From the NCBI GenBank assembly GCA_031553075.1, contig JAVBLX010000163.1, positions 1-35,742 on the forward strand: 35,742 bases of DNA, read 5' to 3'. Position 1 is the first letter of the stretch. The number at the start of each line of letters is the position of its first letter. Source of the stretch: DIGJ01 sp031553075. Lineage in GTDB: Bacteria; Bacillota; Clostridia; Lachnospirales; Lachnospiraceae. Made by a program: the position numbers and the translations under genes. Below the pieces are notes generated by a model that had not been told where the DNA came from, searched no databases, and was given only the letters and a program-made list of their open reading frames with translations. Of the stretch, positions 22,460 to 30,998 are shown one piece after another.

Positions 22460-24535
22460 ATGGAAGTAACAAAATATCCGGAGCATTTGGTTTTTGGTTT
22501 GGACATTGGAACCAGAAGTATTGTTGGAACTGTAGGATATAGGGAAAACATCAATAACTTCAAAGTAGTTGCACAGGTGGTAAAGGAACACGACACCAGG
22601 GCGATGATGGACGGACAAATTCATGATATTGGAAAAGTTTCAGAGACAATCGGCAGCGTCAAGCGGGAGCTGGAGCGAGTGATTGGCCGGAAGCTTACAG
22701 ATGTCTGCATTGCTGCGGCGGGGCGTGTCTTAAAAACTGTGGTTGCCAGAGCAGAGCATGTATTTCCGGAAGAGACTAAGATTGCGGATGAGCATATTTA
22801 CTCCCTGGATCTTTTAGGTGTGGAAAAAGCATATGATACGATTCGGGAAGAAGTACAGCAGGATGACACCCATTTTTATTGTGTAGGATACAGTGTAATT
22901 AAGTATTATTTAAATGATTATCCCATAACAAATCTGGAAGGACATAAAGCGACGACCATAGCAACGGAATTGATTGCTACTTTTTTACCAGATGAAGTGA
23001 TTGATGGACTTTATCAGGCGGTAGAGCGTGCAGGTTTATATGTGGCAAACCTTACATTGGAGCCGATTGCAGCAATCAATGTGGCGATTCCTGAACGATT
23101 TCGTTTGCTTAACATAGCTCTGGTGGATGTGGGAGCCGGAACCTCTGATATTTGTATTACCAAAGAAGGCAGTATTGTGGCTTATGGCATGATTCCCTAT
23201 GCCGGAGATGAATTAACGGAGCAGATTGCCAAGCAGTATCTAACGGATTTCCAGACGGCGGAAAAGATAAAAACAGCATGCAATAAAAAGAAGCTGGTTA
23301 CTTATAAAGATATTATGGGACTCAACCAAAAGATAGAAGCAAAAAAAATAGTGGATGGTATTGAAGAAAATATTCGGTTGATTACCAAATCCATTGCCGA
23401 TAAAATCGTGGAGCTAAATGGCAACAAAGCAGTCAGTGCCGTATTTGTCGTGGGTGGTGGCGGAAAGATACCCCGCTTTACGGATACACTGTCTGAGTAT
23501 TTGGGTATTCCGAAAGAAAGAGTTGCGCTGCGTGGTGAAGAAGTATTAGGTGAGGTAGAGTTCCTTCAGGAGAACGTAAAGAAAGACTCCTTATTGGTAA
23601 CGCCAATAGGTATTTGTCTCAATTACTATGAACAAAAGAATAATTTTATATTTGTAAATATAAACGGAGAACGTGTCAAGCTTTATGACAATGACCATCT
23701 TACAATTGTGGATGCGGCTCTTCAGATTGGCATTCAAAATGATCTGTTATTCCCAAGACGGGGGAAAACGATTAATTTTACCCTGGATGGAAAGAAGCGC
23801 ATGATTCGTGGAGAACTGGGGGAAGCGGCGGTTGTTTTGCTGAATGGCAAGTCAGTTGGCATTAACCATCCGATTACGGCCAACGACAAAATTGAAATCG
23901 AATACTCCACTGTTGGCGGTGATGCTCAATATACCATCGGTCAATTACCGGAAATAAAAGGCACCATATCCTTTACGTTTAATGATAAAACCATTATTTG
24001 CCCTAAATTTGTTATGGCCAACAAAGAACTGGTTTCTGAATTTTATTCCATTCAGGATGGAGACAAAATTCAGATCTTAAACTATTATACCCTTGCACAG
24101 GTAATGGAATTTATGGACTTAGAATATCAGGGTGATCTTTATGTAAATCATGTTCCCGCTGGATTAGAGGAAAAGATATACGATAATTTTTCCGTCAGCA
24201 GTGAAAAAACAGGAAGAGATACGAACCGTTATTATGAAGAGATTCATGCTGAGGAAGTAATTACTGAGGCAGATAACAAGAAAACCGAGGAGAAGAATTC
24301 AGTGGCAAAGAAAGCGGATCTGCCTGAAAGTAACATTTTCGTTTCTATTAACGGCGAAGGAACTTTATTGTCAGGAAAAAGCAAATATATATTTGTGGAT
24401 GCTATGGATGCCATTGGTTTTGATGTAACAGTAGGCGTAGGAAAGACTCTGGTGAAAAATTTAAATGGAGCAAATGCTGAATTTACAGCCCCCATTAGCA
24501 GCGGAGACGAAGTACAGATTTATTGGGAGAATTAA
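22460..24535 (+). CDS. FtsA-like ATPase with C-terminal beta-grasp-like repeats
   Basis: Actin-fold protein of the FtsA/PilM group, 691 residues against about 420 for classical FtsA. The N-terminal 390 residues contain the nucleotide-site motifs GLDIGTRSIVG, VDVGAGTSDICI (about 222) and VVGGGGKIPRF. The C-terminal 300 residues are not in FtsA. They hold repeated modules, each starting like IFV(N/S)INGE and ending like (L)NG...(A/S)xD(K/E)(I/V)xI, which I read as beta-grasp-like. The last module (about 625-691) follows a charged linker. No amphipathic membrane-targeting helix is evident at the end. The ATG at 22460 follows GGAGG by eight bases; ATG 22445 is an alternative. The stop abuts the next ATG. 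Confidence 0.8.
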   Translation: MEVTKYPEHLVFGLDIGTRSIVGTVGYRENINNFKVVAQVVKEHDTRAMMDGQIHDIGKVSETIGSVKRELERVIGRKLTDVCIAAAGRVLKTVVARAEHVFPEETKIADEHIYSLDLLGVEKAYDTIREEVQQDDTHFYCVGYSVIKYYLNDYPITNLEGHKATTIATELIATFLPDEVIDGLYQAVERAGLYVANLTLEPIAAINVAIPERFRLLNIALVDVGAGTSDICITKEGSIVAYGMIPYAGDELTEQIAKQYLTDFQTAEKIKTACNKKKLVTYKDIMGLNQKIEAKKIVDGIEENIRLITKSIADKIVELNGNKAVSAVFVVGGGGKIPRFTDTLSEYLGIPKERVALRGEEVLGEVEFLQENVKKDSLLVTPIGICLNYYEQKNNFIFVNINGERVKLYDNDHLTIVDAALQIGIQNDLLFPRRGKTINFTLDGKKRMIRGELGEAAVVLLNGKSVGINHPITANDKIEIEYSTVGGDAQYTIGQLPEIKGTISFTFNDKTIICPKFVMANKELVSEFYSIQDGDKIQILNYYTLAQVMEFMDLEYQGDLYVNHVPAGLEEKIYDNFSVSSEKTGRDTNRYYEEIHAEEVITEADNKKTEEKNSVAKKADLPESNIFVSINGEGTLLSGKSKYIFVDAMDAIGFDVTVGVGKTLVKNLNGANAEFTAPISSGDEVQIYWEN

Positions 24536-25330
24536 ATGAATTTATGTAGTATCGCCAGTGGAAGCAGTGGTAATTGTATTTATGTTGGAAATGATAATAC
24601 AGGGATTTTAGTAGATGCTGGAATCAGTAAAAAACGGATTGTAGATGGACTTACCTCGATTGATGTAAATCCGGAGACCCTATCGGGGATTTTTATTACT
24701 CATGAGCATTCCGACCATATTAGTGGTCTGGGCGTATTTACCAGAAAATATAAGGTACCGGTATACGGAACCAGGGAAACTCTTTTGGGAATCCTTAGAT
24801 GTTCCTCTGTGGGAGCGATAGACACCTCCTTGTTTCGCCAGGTGCTTCCCGATCAGAGCTTTCTGGTAAATGATATTCTGGTAAATCCCTTTTCCATTTC
24901 GCATGATGCCGGAAACCCAGTGTGTTATACTTTTGAGGAAAATGGAAAAAAGATTGCCGTTGCAACTGACCTGGGAACTTATGATGAATATACGATTGGT
25001 CAGCTGGAGAACTGTAATGCCGTTCTCCTGGAGGCCAATCATGATATTAATATGCTTCAGGTGGGAAGTTATCCATACAATTTGAAGCGACGAATTCTGG
25101 GTGACAGGGGACATCTGTCCAATGATAATTCAGGAAGGCTTTTGACCCGGATTTTTCATGAGAAATTAAAGTACATATTTTTAGGACATTTAAGCAAAGA
25201 AAATAATTATCCCGAACTAGCCTACGAAACGGTAAAATGTGAGCTGGAAATCGGTGGTATTACCCAGAATAAGAATTTTGTTTTAGAAGTAGCAAAGAGA
25301 GAAACACCATCGATCTTTGTTTCTGTATAG
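24536..25330 (+). CDS. MBL-fold metallohydrolase (WalJ/YycJ-like)
   Basis: 264-residue metallo-beta-lactamase-fold protein. The metal-binding motif HxHxDH is present as THEHSDH (about residue 58), with later ligands in SISHDAG, VATDLG and FLGHLSKENN. The overall pattern (CSIASGSSGNCIYV at the start) is that of the WalJ/YycJ family, in Bacillus linked to the WalRK cell-wall regulon and to coordinated division and replication; the substrate is uncertain. Its ATG directly follows the stop of the FtsA-like gene, which points to translational coupling. GGGAG inside the preceding gene is the ribosome binding site. Confidence 0.9.
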   Translation: MNLCSIASGSSGNCIYVGNDNTGILVDAGISKKRIVDGLTSIDVNPETLSGIFITHEHSDHISGLGVFTRKYKVPVYGTRETLLGILRCSSVGAIDTSLFRQVLPDQSFLVNDILVNPFSISHDAGNPVCYTFEENGKKIAVATDLGTYDEYTIGQLENCNAVLLEANHDINMLQVGSYPYNLKRRILGDRGHLSNDNSGRLLTRIFHEKLKYIFLGHLSKENNYPELAYETVKCELEIGGITQNKNFVLEVAKRETPSIFVSV

Positions 25331-25350
25331 AAGAAGAGGAGTAAAAAAAC

Positions 25351-25623
25351 ATGAAAAAAACAATAATTACCGTAGTAGGAAAAGACAGTGTTGGAATCAT
25401 TGCAAAGGTTTGTACTTACCTTGCCAATAATGGTGTAAATATCCTTGATATTTCTCAGACGATTATTGATGGATTCTTTAATATGATGATGATTGTGGAC
25501 AGTAATCAATCCGAAAAGGATTTTTCCCTTCTGGCAAGTGATCTGGAAGGTATTGGCGATGAAATCGGCTGTGTCATTCGGGTACAGCATGAGGACATTT
25601 TTAATAAAATGCATCGTATATAG
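25351..25623 (+). CDS. ACT domain protein, UPF0237 family
   Basis: A single ACT domain of 90 residues with the family pattern TVVGKDSVGIIAKVCTYLA, then NILDISQTI and a hydrophobic second half. ACT domains bind small ligands, often amino acids, as dimers. No catalytic domain is attached. The gene for UPF0210 follows after 27 bp, and the two are adjacent in many Firmicutes, so they probably act together, with the ACT protein as a ligand sensor (inference). GAGGAG precedes the ATG. Confidence 0.92.
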   Translation: MKKTIITVVGKDSVGIIAKVCTYLANNGVNILDISQTIIDGFFNMMMIVDSNQSEKDFSLLASDLEGIGDEIGCVIRVQHEDIFNKMHRI

Positions 25624-25650
25624 GAATCCCCAAGGAAAGGAAGTAATTTC

Positions 25651-27015
25651 ATGATTAATATTTTTGAAGTATTTGAGACCAATAAAATGATTGAGCAGGA
25701 AAATCTGGATGTGAGGACCATTACATTGGGAATCAGCCTGTTGGATTGTGTGGACAATTCCATTGAAGCAGTTAATGATAAAATTTATAATAAAATAACC
25801 ACCGTGGCAAAGGATTTGCTAAAGGTTGGTAATGAAATTGAGAGAGAGTATGGAATTCCTATTGTAAACAAGCGGATTTCTGTTACTCCTATTTCTTTGG
25901 TGGGGGCAGGAGCCTGTCATTCGCCAGAGGATTATGTAGCAATTGCCAGAACCCTTGACCGGGCGGCGAAAGAAGTTGGAGTTAATTTTATTGGTGGATA
26001 TTCTGCTTTAGTGTCTAAAGGTATGACAAAAAGTGAAGAATATCTAATACGATCCATTCCAGCAGCACTGGCAGAAACCGAAAGGGTCTGCAGTTCTGTC
26101 AATTTAGGTTCGACAAAAACGGGAATTAATATGGATGCCGTTAAGCTGATGGGAGAGATTATTAAAGAAGCAGCAGAGCTTACCAAGGAAAAAGATTCCT
26201 TAGGCTGTGCAAAGCTGGTAGTGTTCTGTAATGCACCAGATGATAATCCATTTATGGCAGGGGCTTTCCATGGTGTTACCGAGGCGGATGCGATTATAAA
26301 TGTGGGTGTCAGTGGTCCTGGTGTTGTTAAAACAGCATTGGAATCAGTAAAAGATGCTGATTTTGGAACACTTTGTGAAACCATAAAGAAAACAGCGTTT
26401 AAGATTACCCGTGTCGGCCAGCTGGTAGCTCAGGAGGCCTCAAAAAGATTGAATATTCCTTTCGGAATTATTGATTTGTCTCTGGCTCCAACACCGGCCA
26501 TTGGCGACAGTATTGCAGAGATTTTTGAAGTTATGGGGCTGGAGCGTGCAGGAGCACCTGGTACGACGGCGGCACTTGCCTTGTTAAATGACCAGGTGAA
26601 AAAGGGCGGCGTGATGGCTTCTTCCTATGTAGGTGGATTAAGTGGAGCATTTATTCCGGTCAGCGAAGATCAAGGTATGATTGATGCCGTACTGGAGGGA
26701 GCTCTTAGCCTGGAAAAGCTGGAGGCGATGACCTGTGTGTGTTCTGTAGGTCTTGATATGGTTGCGATTCCAGGTGACACCAAAGCAACTACCATTTCCG
26801 GAATCATTGCCGATGAAATGGCAATTGGTATGGTAAATCAGAAAACCACAGCAGTTCGTATTATTCCGGTTGTTGGAAAAAAAGTAGGTGATATGGCAGA
26901 ATTTGGCGGATTACTTGGATATGCTCCCATTATGCCAGTTAATTCCTTTTCCTGTGACGATTTCATTAATCGGGGCGGCAGAATTCCAGCGCCAATACAT
27001 AGCTTTAAAAATTAA
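25651..27015 (+). CDS. UPF0210/PFL family protein (DUF711)
   Basis: 454-residue protein of the DUF711/UPF0210 family, sometimes annotated as PFL-like because of structural resemblance to pyruvate formate-lyase and class III ribonucleotide reductase barrels. Family landmarks seen: the N-terminal IRTITLGISL-like stretch (here VRTITLGISL), ISVTPISLVGAGA, and the glycine-rich GGLSGAFIPVSEDQGM. I see no C-terminal glycyl-radical motif, so radical chemistry is not supported. Biochemical function is unknown. GGAAAGGAAG precedes the ATG. Downstream is pepD after 52 bp. Confidence 0.88.
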   Translation: MINIFEVFETNKMIEQENLDVRTITLGISLLDCVDNSIEAVNDKIYNKITTVAKDLLKVGNEIEREYGIPIVNKRISVTPISLVGAGACHSPEDYVAIARTLDRAAKEVGVNFIGGYSALVSKGMTKSEEYLIRSIPAALAETERVCSSVNLGSTKTGINMDAVKLMGEIIKEAAELTKEKDSLGCAKLVVFCNAPDDNPFMAGAFHGVTEADAIINVGVSGPGVVKTALESVKDADFGTLCETIKKTAFKITRVGQLVAQEASKRLNIPFGIIDLSLAPTPAIGDSIAEIFEVMGLERAGAPGTTAALALLNDQVKKGGVMASSYVGGLSGAFIPVSEDQGMIDAVLEGALSLEKLEAMTCVCSVGLDMVAIPGDTKATTISGIIADEMAIGMVNQKTTAVRIIPVVGKKVGDMAEFGGLLGYAPIMPVNSFSCDDFINRGGRIPAPIHSFKN

Positions 27016-27067
27016 TTTGGCAAAGCATTTTTAATTGCGCACAAAGTGACGCAGAAATGAGGTAAAA

Positions 27068-28504
27068 ATGGATCATGTAGTTTTTCAATACTTTAAAGAG
27101 ATAAGTAAAATCCCAAGAGGTTCCGGGAATAATCAGGGCATCAGTGATTATCTGGTTAGTTTTGCTCAGGAGCATGATTTAGAATACATTCAGGATAACA
27201 GTCTCAATGTGATTATTAAAAAGCCGGCAACCCCTGGCTATGAAAATTGCCCAGCCCTGATTTTACAAGGGCATATGGATATGGTATGTGAAAAGACTGC
27301 GGACAGTAATCATGACTTTGAAACGGATGGTCTCAGCTTGCAGGTAGATGGAGATTATTTGTATGCAAAAAACACCACTTTAGGCGGCGATGATGGAGTG
27401 GCTCTGGCATATTCACTGGCTATCTTGGCGGACGACGCTATTATTCATCCGGATTTGGAGGTAGTGATTACCACAGATGAAGAAATCGGACTTTTAGGAG
27501 CAACTGCACTGGATGCAAGTTCTCTTAAGGGAAAATATATGATAAATATTGATTCCGAAGCAGAGGATGAGATTCTGGCCAGCTGTGCCGGCGGACTTAC
27601 AGCAGACTTGAGACTTCCTCTTAGCTTTGAGAAGGTAGAAGGAAAGAAAGTAACGGTAGTTATAAAGGATTTATTGGGTGGACATTCCGGCTCTGAGATT
27701 GACAAGAATCGAATCAACGCCAGTATATTATTGGGCAGACTTTTATATGATTTACGCAAGTATCCTTTTCGGGTTATCTCTCTGAAAGGTGGAAACAAGG
27801 ATAATGCCATCCCTCGTGAAGCTGTGGCGGAGTTGGTGGTACAGGAAGACGTTGCCTATAAACTCATAAACGAAATCAAATATATTAGTGAAAAATATAA
27901 AAATGAATCCCGAGCCAATGAACCAGGATTAAACATTATGGTAAATCAGGGAGAGGAAAAGATTTTTTCGGTTATGACGAAGGAATCCTATGAAAATATC
28001 GTGTTTTTCCTCATGTCTACACCAAATGGAATATTTAAAATGAGCTCTAATATAAAGGGACTGGTGGAAAGCTCCTTAAACCTTGGTATTTTTTATACCA
28101 ATGAAGAAACAGCGGTTTTTGGCTTTAGTGTAAGAAGCTCCATTACCTCTTATAAATTTTATCTAAGCAATAAGCTGGAGATTCTTGCCGGAAGATTAGG
28201 AGGTACCTATAGCACTTCTGGAGAATACCCAGGCTGGGAATACAAAAAGGAATCTCGTTTGCGGACCATTTATTCCAGCGCCTATGAAAAGGTAACTGGA
28301 AATCTGATCCGAACCGAAGCCATTCATGCCGGACTGGAATGTGGTATTTTGGCAGAGAAGCTGGGCGATGTTGATATTATTGCGATTGGTCCCAATATGC
28401 AGGATATTCATACCACAGAAGAGCGCCTTAGTATTTCCTCTACGAAAAGAGTATATGATGTGATTTTACAGACAATGAAGGATTTTTGCGAATCAACCAA
28501 ATAG
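27068..28504 (+). CDS. pepD: Aminoacyl-histidine dipeptidase (M20C)
   Basis: Cytoplasmic metallo-dipeptidase of family M20 that splits dipeptides such as Xaa-His. 478 residues, typical for PepD. Zinc-site and catalytic residues are in place: GHMDMV (H and the adjacent D), LGGDDGVALAYSLA, TTDEEIGLLGA with the Glu pair, INIDSEAED, and the C-terminal IHTTEERLSI. The central lid domain is present (GGHSGSEIDKNRIN). GAGG lies shortly before the ATG. No terminator before the LCP gene 27 bp downstream. Confidence 0.95.
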   Translation: MDHVVFQYFKEISKIPRGSGNNQGISDYLVSFAQEHDLEYIQDNSLNVIIKKPATPGYENCPALILQGHMDMVCEKTADSNHDFETDGLSLQVDGDYLYAKNTTLGGDDGVALAYSLAILADDAIIHPDLEVVITTDEEIGLLGATALDASSLKGKYMINIDSEAEDEILASCAGGLTADLRLPLSFEKVEGKKVTVVIKDLLGGHSGSEIDKNRINASILLGRLLYDLRKYPFRVISLKGGNKDNAIPREAVAELVVQEDVAYKLINEIKYISEKYKNESRANEPGLNIMVNQGEEKIFSVMTKESYENIVFFLMSTPNGIFKMSSNIKGLVESSLNLGIFYTNEETAVFGFSVRSSITSYKFYLSNKLEILAGRLGGTYSTSGEYPGWEYKKESRLRTIYSSAYEKVTGNLIRTEAIHAGLECGILAEKLGDVDIIAIGPNMQDIHTTEERLSISSTKRVYDVILQTMKDFCESTK

Positions 28505-28531
28505 ATATAATAGGAGATGAAAGAAAGTTTC

Positions 28532-29659
28532 ATGCTTGAGAAAATAAAACAGCTTCCATTATGGGCTAAAATTTTAATAAGTGTTCTTGCAATGATTCTG
28601 GTAATTGCGGTTGGAGTCGGTGCCTATGGAAATTATCTGTATGGGAAAATGAATGTGGAAAAACCAGAAGATGTTGCCATTTATGATGAAACCTTTGAGA
28701 TAGATGAGCCGGATGAGGTGCTGACTGATACGGAGCCGGAGGATGTTAAACTGGAGCCGGTCATCGGGCAAATTAAGTCCAAAGATGTTATTAATATCCT
28801 TCTCACCGGAGAAGAGGCCATTAACTCAGATGTAGCCCGAGGCAGGACGGACTCCATTATGATTGCGACACTGAACAAAAAGGAAAAGGCACTGCGCCTC
28901 ACGTCTGTTATGCGTGATAGCTATGTAACGATTCCCGGACATTCGGATAATAAAATCAATGCGGCATTTGGAATTGGTGGTATGCCACTTTTAATGGAGA
29001 CCATTGAGACAAATTTTGGCATTGATTTGGATGGCTATGTTTTAGTTGGTTTTGATGGTTTTGAACAAATTATAGATTATTTGGGGGGGATTGAAATTTC
29101 CCTTTCTTCCACGGAGGCAAGCTATCTTAATCGGACCGATTATATTACCAATTACTGGAACCGTAATCTGCAAGCCGGAGTTATGACACTAAATGGTGAT
29201 CAGGCTCTTGGTTATGCCAGAGTGCGAAAAGTAAATAATGGGGATCAGTCTGGCGATTTTGGCAGGACCCAGCGGCATCGGATCGTGCTGAATGCCATAT
29301 ACGAAAAGTTTAAAGGGCAAAGTCTGATGGAAATGCTCAACATCTTACCAGATATGCTGGAACTGGTAACAACCGATTTGACCAGGGGAAAGCTGGTGGA
29401 GTATCTGACCGAATTTGCGGTGCTTAACAGTACTGATATTGAAACATTACGAATTCCAGCAGATGATGCATATAAGATGACCAGAGTCAGAGGTATGTCG
29501 GTGGTAATACCTGATTTACAGGTAAACAGCCAGCTTATGCATGATTTTATTTTTGGAACGGTAGAGACTGGGGACCGTTATCAGACGGCAGAGAATCAAA
29601 CAATAGAAAGTCAATCAGTTAATTCAGCAACTGCTCCAAATCAAGGATTTGCACAATGA
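28532..29659 (+). CDS. LytR-CpsA-Psr (LCP) family protein 1
   Basis: Membrane-anchored enzyme family that attaches undecaprenyl-linked glycopolymers to peptidoglycan. 375 residues: a short cytoplasmic N-terminus, one membrane helix (about residues 10-32), a spacer rich in Asp and Glu, and an LCP domain with RGRTDSIMIATL, the Arg of VMRDSYVTIPG, KINAAFGIGG and GDQALGYARVR...FGRTQRHR. The ATG at 28532 lies 11 bases after AGGAGATGA; the ATG at 28517 is inside that site. Clearly paralogous to the LCP gene at 33387. Its tail is Gln/Ser/Asn-rich. Confidence 0.93.
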   Translation: MLEKIKQLPLWAKILISVLAMILVIAVGVGAYGNYLYGKMNVEKPEDVAIYDETFEIDEPDEVLTDTEPEDVKLEPVIGQIKSKDVINILLTGEEAINSDVARGRTDSIMIATLNKKEKALRLTSVMRDSYVTIPGHSDNKINAAFGIGGMPLLMETIETNFGIDLDGYVLVGFDGFEQIIDYLGGIEISLSSTEASYLNRTDYITNYWNRNLQAGVMTLNGDQALGYARVRKVNNGDQSGDFGRTQRHRIVLNAIYEKFKGQSLMEMLNILPDMLELVTTDLTRGKLVEYLTEFAVLNSTDIETLRIPADDAYKMTRVRGMSVVIPDLQVNSQLMHDFIFGTVETGDRYQTAENQTIESQSVNSATAPNQGFAQ

Positions 29660-29788
29660 TGGATAGGTTAAAATTGAACAAGAAACTTGAATAGAAAAAG
29701 CCGGAAAATTCAACATGGAATTAGACAAAAATATAACTGGAAGAAGAACGGTTACAGATCGGATAACAGGACAGGAGATAAAGCTGAC

Positions 29789-30322
29789 ATGGAAGAGATT
29801 AAAAGAATTGACCGAACATTGGTCCATAAAGGTAATATTGTTGATTTTTATGAGGATACCATGAAATTTCCCAATGGAAATACAGCGGCCTGGGATTATA
29901 TTCATCATAAAGGAGCTGCGGCTATTCTGGCAGTCGATGAAGATGGCAAGCTGGTCATGGTAAGGCAATATCGTGGCGCAATTGAAAAAAGCACATTGGA
30001 AATCCCGGCGGGTGGTCGAAATGGCGATGAAGATTTTAAAGTCTGTGCCATGAGGGAAATGGAAGAGGAAATAGGATATCGGCCATTAGAAGCGCATCAT
30101 CTGATTGACATCTATACAACAGTAGCCTTCTGCAATGAGAAAATCAGTATTTACTATACGGAAAAAATGGAACCATCCAAACAGAACCTGGATGAAGACG
30201 AGTATGTTGCCATTGAACGATACACCGTAGCAGAGCTGGTTGAAATGATTTTTAACGGAAGCATTGAGGACAGCAAAACCATTTCAGCGGTTCTGGCCTA
30301 TAAAACCTTGAAAAATTTATAA
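29789..30322 (+). CDS. NUDIX hydrolase, ADP-ribose pyrophosphatase type
   Basis: 178 residues. The Nudix box is complete (G-x5-E-x7-REMEEEIG, about residues 87-109) and the lead-in VRQYRGAIEKSTLEIPAGG is characteristic of the NudF/ADP-ribose pyrophosphatase group, which hydrolyses ADP-ribose to AMP and ribose 5-phosphate. The next gene is a SpoIIM-like protein; the same nudF-spoIIM neighbourhood occurs in Bacillus, which supports both calls. The ATG at 29789 follows AGGAGA by ten bases; a longer frame from 29687 has no ribosome binding site. The 129 bp before it hold nothing I recognise. Confidence 0.9.
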   Translation: MEEIKRIDRTLVHKGNIVDFYEDTMKFPNGNTAAWDYIHHKGAAAILAVDEDGKLVMVRQYRGAIEKSTLEIPAGGRNGDEDFKVCAMREMEEEIGYRPLEAHHLIDIYTTVAFCNEKISIYYTEKMEPSKQNLDEDEYVAIERYTVAELVEMIFNGSIEDSKTISAVLAYKTLKNL

Positions 30323-30404
30323 AGCTAAAGCTTTTTAGACAAGTTAGTACTTTTATGAGGCATTTTCTCATAGAATAGAAAAAATGTCTAAAGGAGCATG
30401 GATT

Positions 30405-30947
30405 ATGGAAAAAAATGGATACCTGAAAATAATAAGTATCCTTTTTTTTATTGGCTGTCTGATTGGGGTATTATGTGCTTATGCCTGGAGACAACAATAT
30501 GGAGAGGCTTTTCAGAATTATTTTGGGCAGATAGCAGATAAAATGGAAAAGGGAAGTGTCCAGTACGGAATTTTATACTGGAAAGCGGTAAAAAGAGTAT
30601 TTTTATGTTTTTTTCTGTTAATTTTATGTAGTATTTCCGGGCTTGGAAAGCCAGCAATGGTTTGCTTTACCACTTATCAGGGCTTTCATTTTGCATTTTT
30701 ATGGGCCAGCCTTTTTGCCAGTTTTGGAGTGGGAGGCGGAATTTATGGGCTTGCTTATGGTTTTCCTCATGGGTTGATCTATGGCTTTGTCCTGTTTTTT
30801 ATTTTGTTTCAGGGATATAAAAAGAAAGATTTCAAAGAATTGCTGGTCCACATTGGAATTTTATGTATATTCCTTTTGGTGGGAGCAATTTTTGAAACCT
30901 TTATTAATTCGTGGCTATTGTGCAAGCTGATAAACTTGTTGGTATAG
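30405..30947 (+). CDS. SpoIIM-like membrane protein
   Basis: 180 residues with about five hydrophobic segments. The layout fits the stage II sporulation protein M family: one N-terminal helix, an extracytoplasmic stretch of about 40 residues, then a helix followed by a GLGKPAMVCFTTYQGFHFAF loop, and a C-terminal helix with the AxxExxIN-like pattern (GAIFETFINSWLL). In Bacillus, SpoIIM works with SpoIID and SpoIIP in engulfment; those genes are not here. The ATG at 30405 has AAGGAG eight bases upstream; an ATG at 30384 precedes that site. Placement after a NudF-type gene supports the assignment. Confidence 0.65.
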   Translation: MEKNGYLKIISILFFIGCLIGVLCAYAWRQQYGEAFQNYFGQIADKMEKGSVQYGILYWKAVKRVFLCFFLLILCSISGLGKPAMVCFTTYQGFHFAFLWASLFASFGVGGGIYGLAYGFPHGLIYGFVLFFILFQGYKKKDFKELLVHIGILCIFLLVGAIFETFINSWLLCKLINLLV

Positions 30948-30998
30948 GTGATAAACTTGCTTGTGCGGCAACATGATTGCTGATATTACGGTGTAAAA

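Noticed and set aside
30321..30336. AAAGC-TAAA-GCTTT hairpin with T's after the NudF-type gene
   Set aside because: Only a five-base, AT-rich stem; too weak to call a terminator with confidence.
30928..30959. Direct repeat TGATAAACTTG near the end of the SpoIIM-like gene
   Set aside because: Two copies only, AT-rich, partly coding; probably a local duplication without further meaning.
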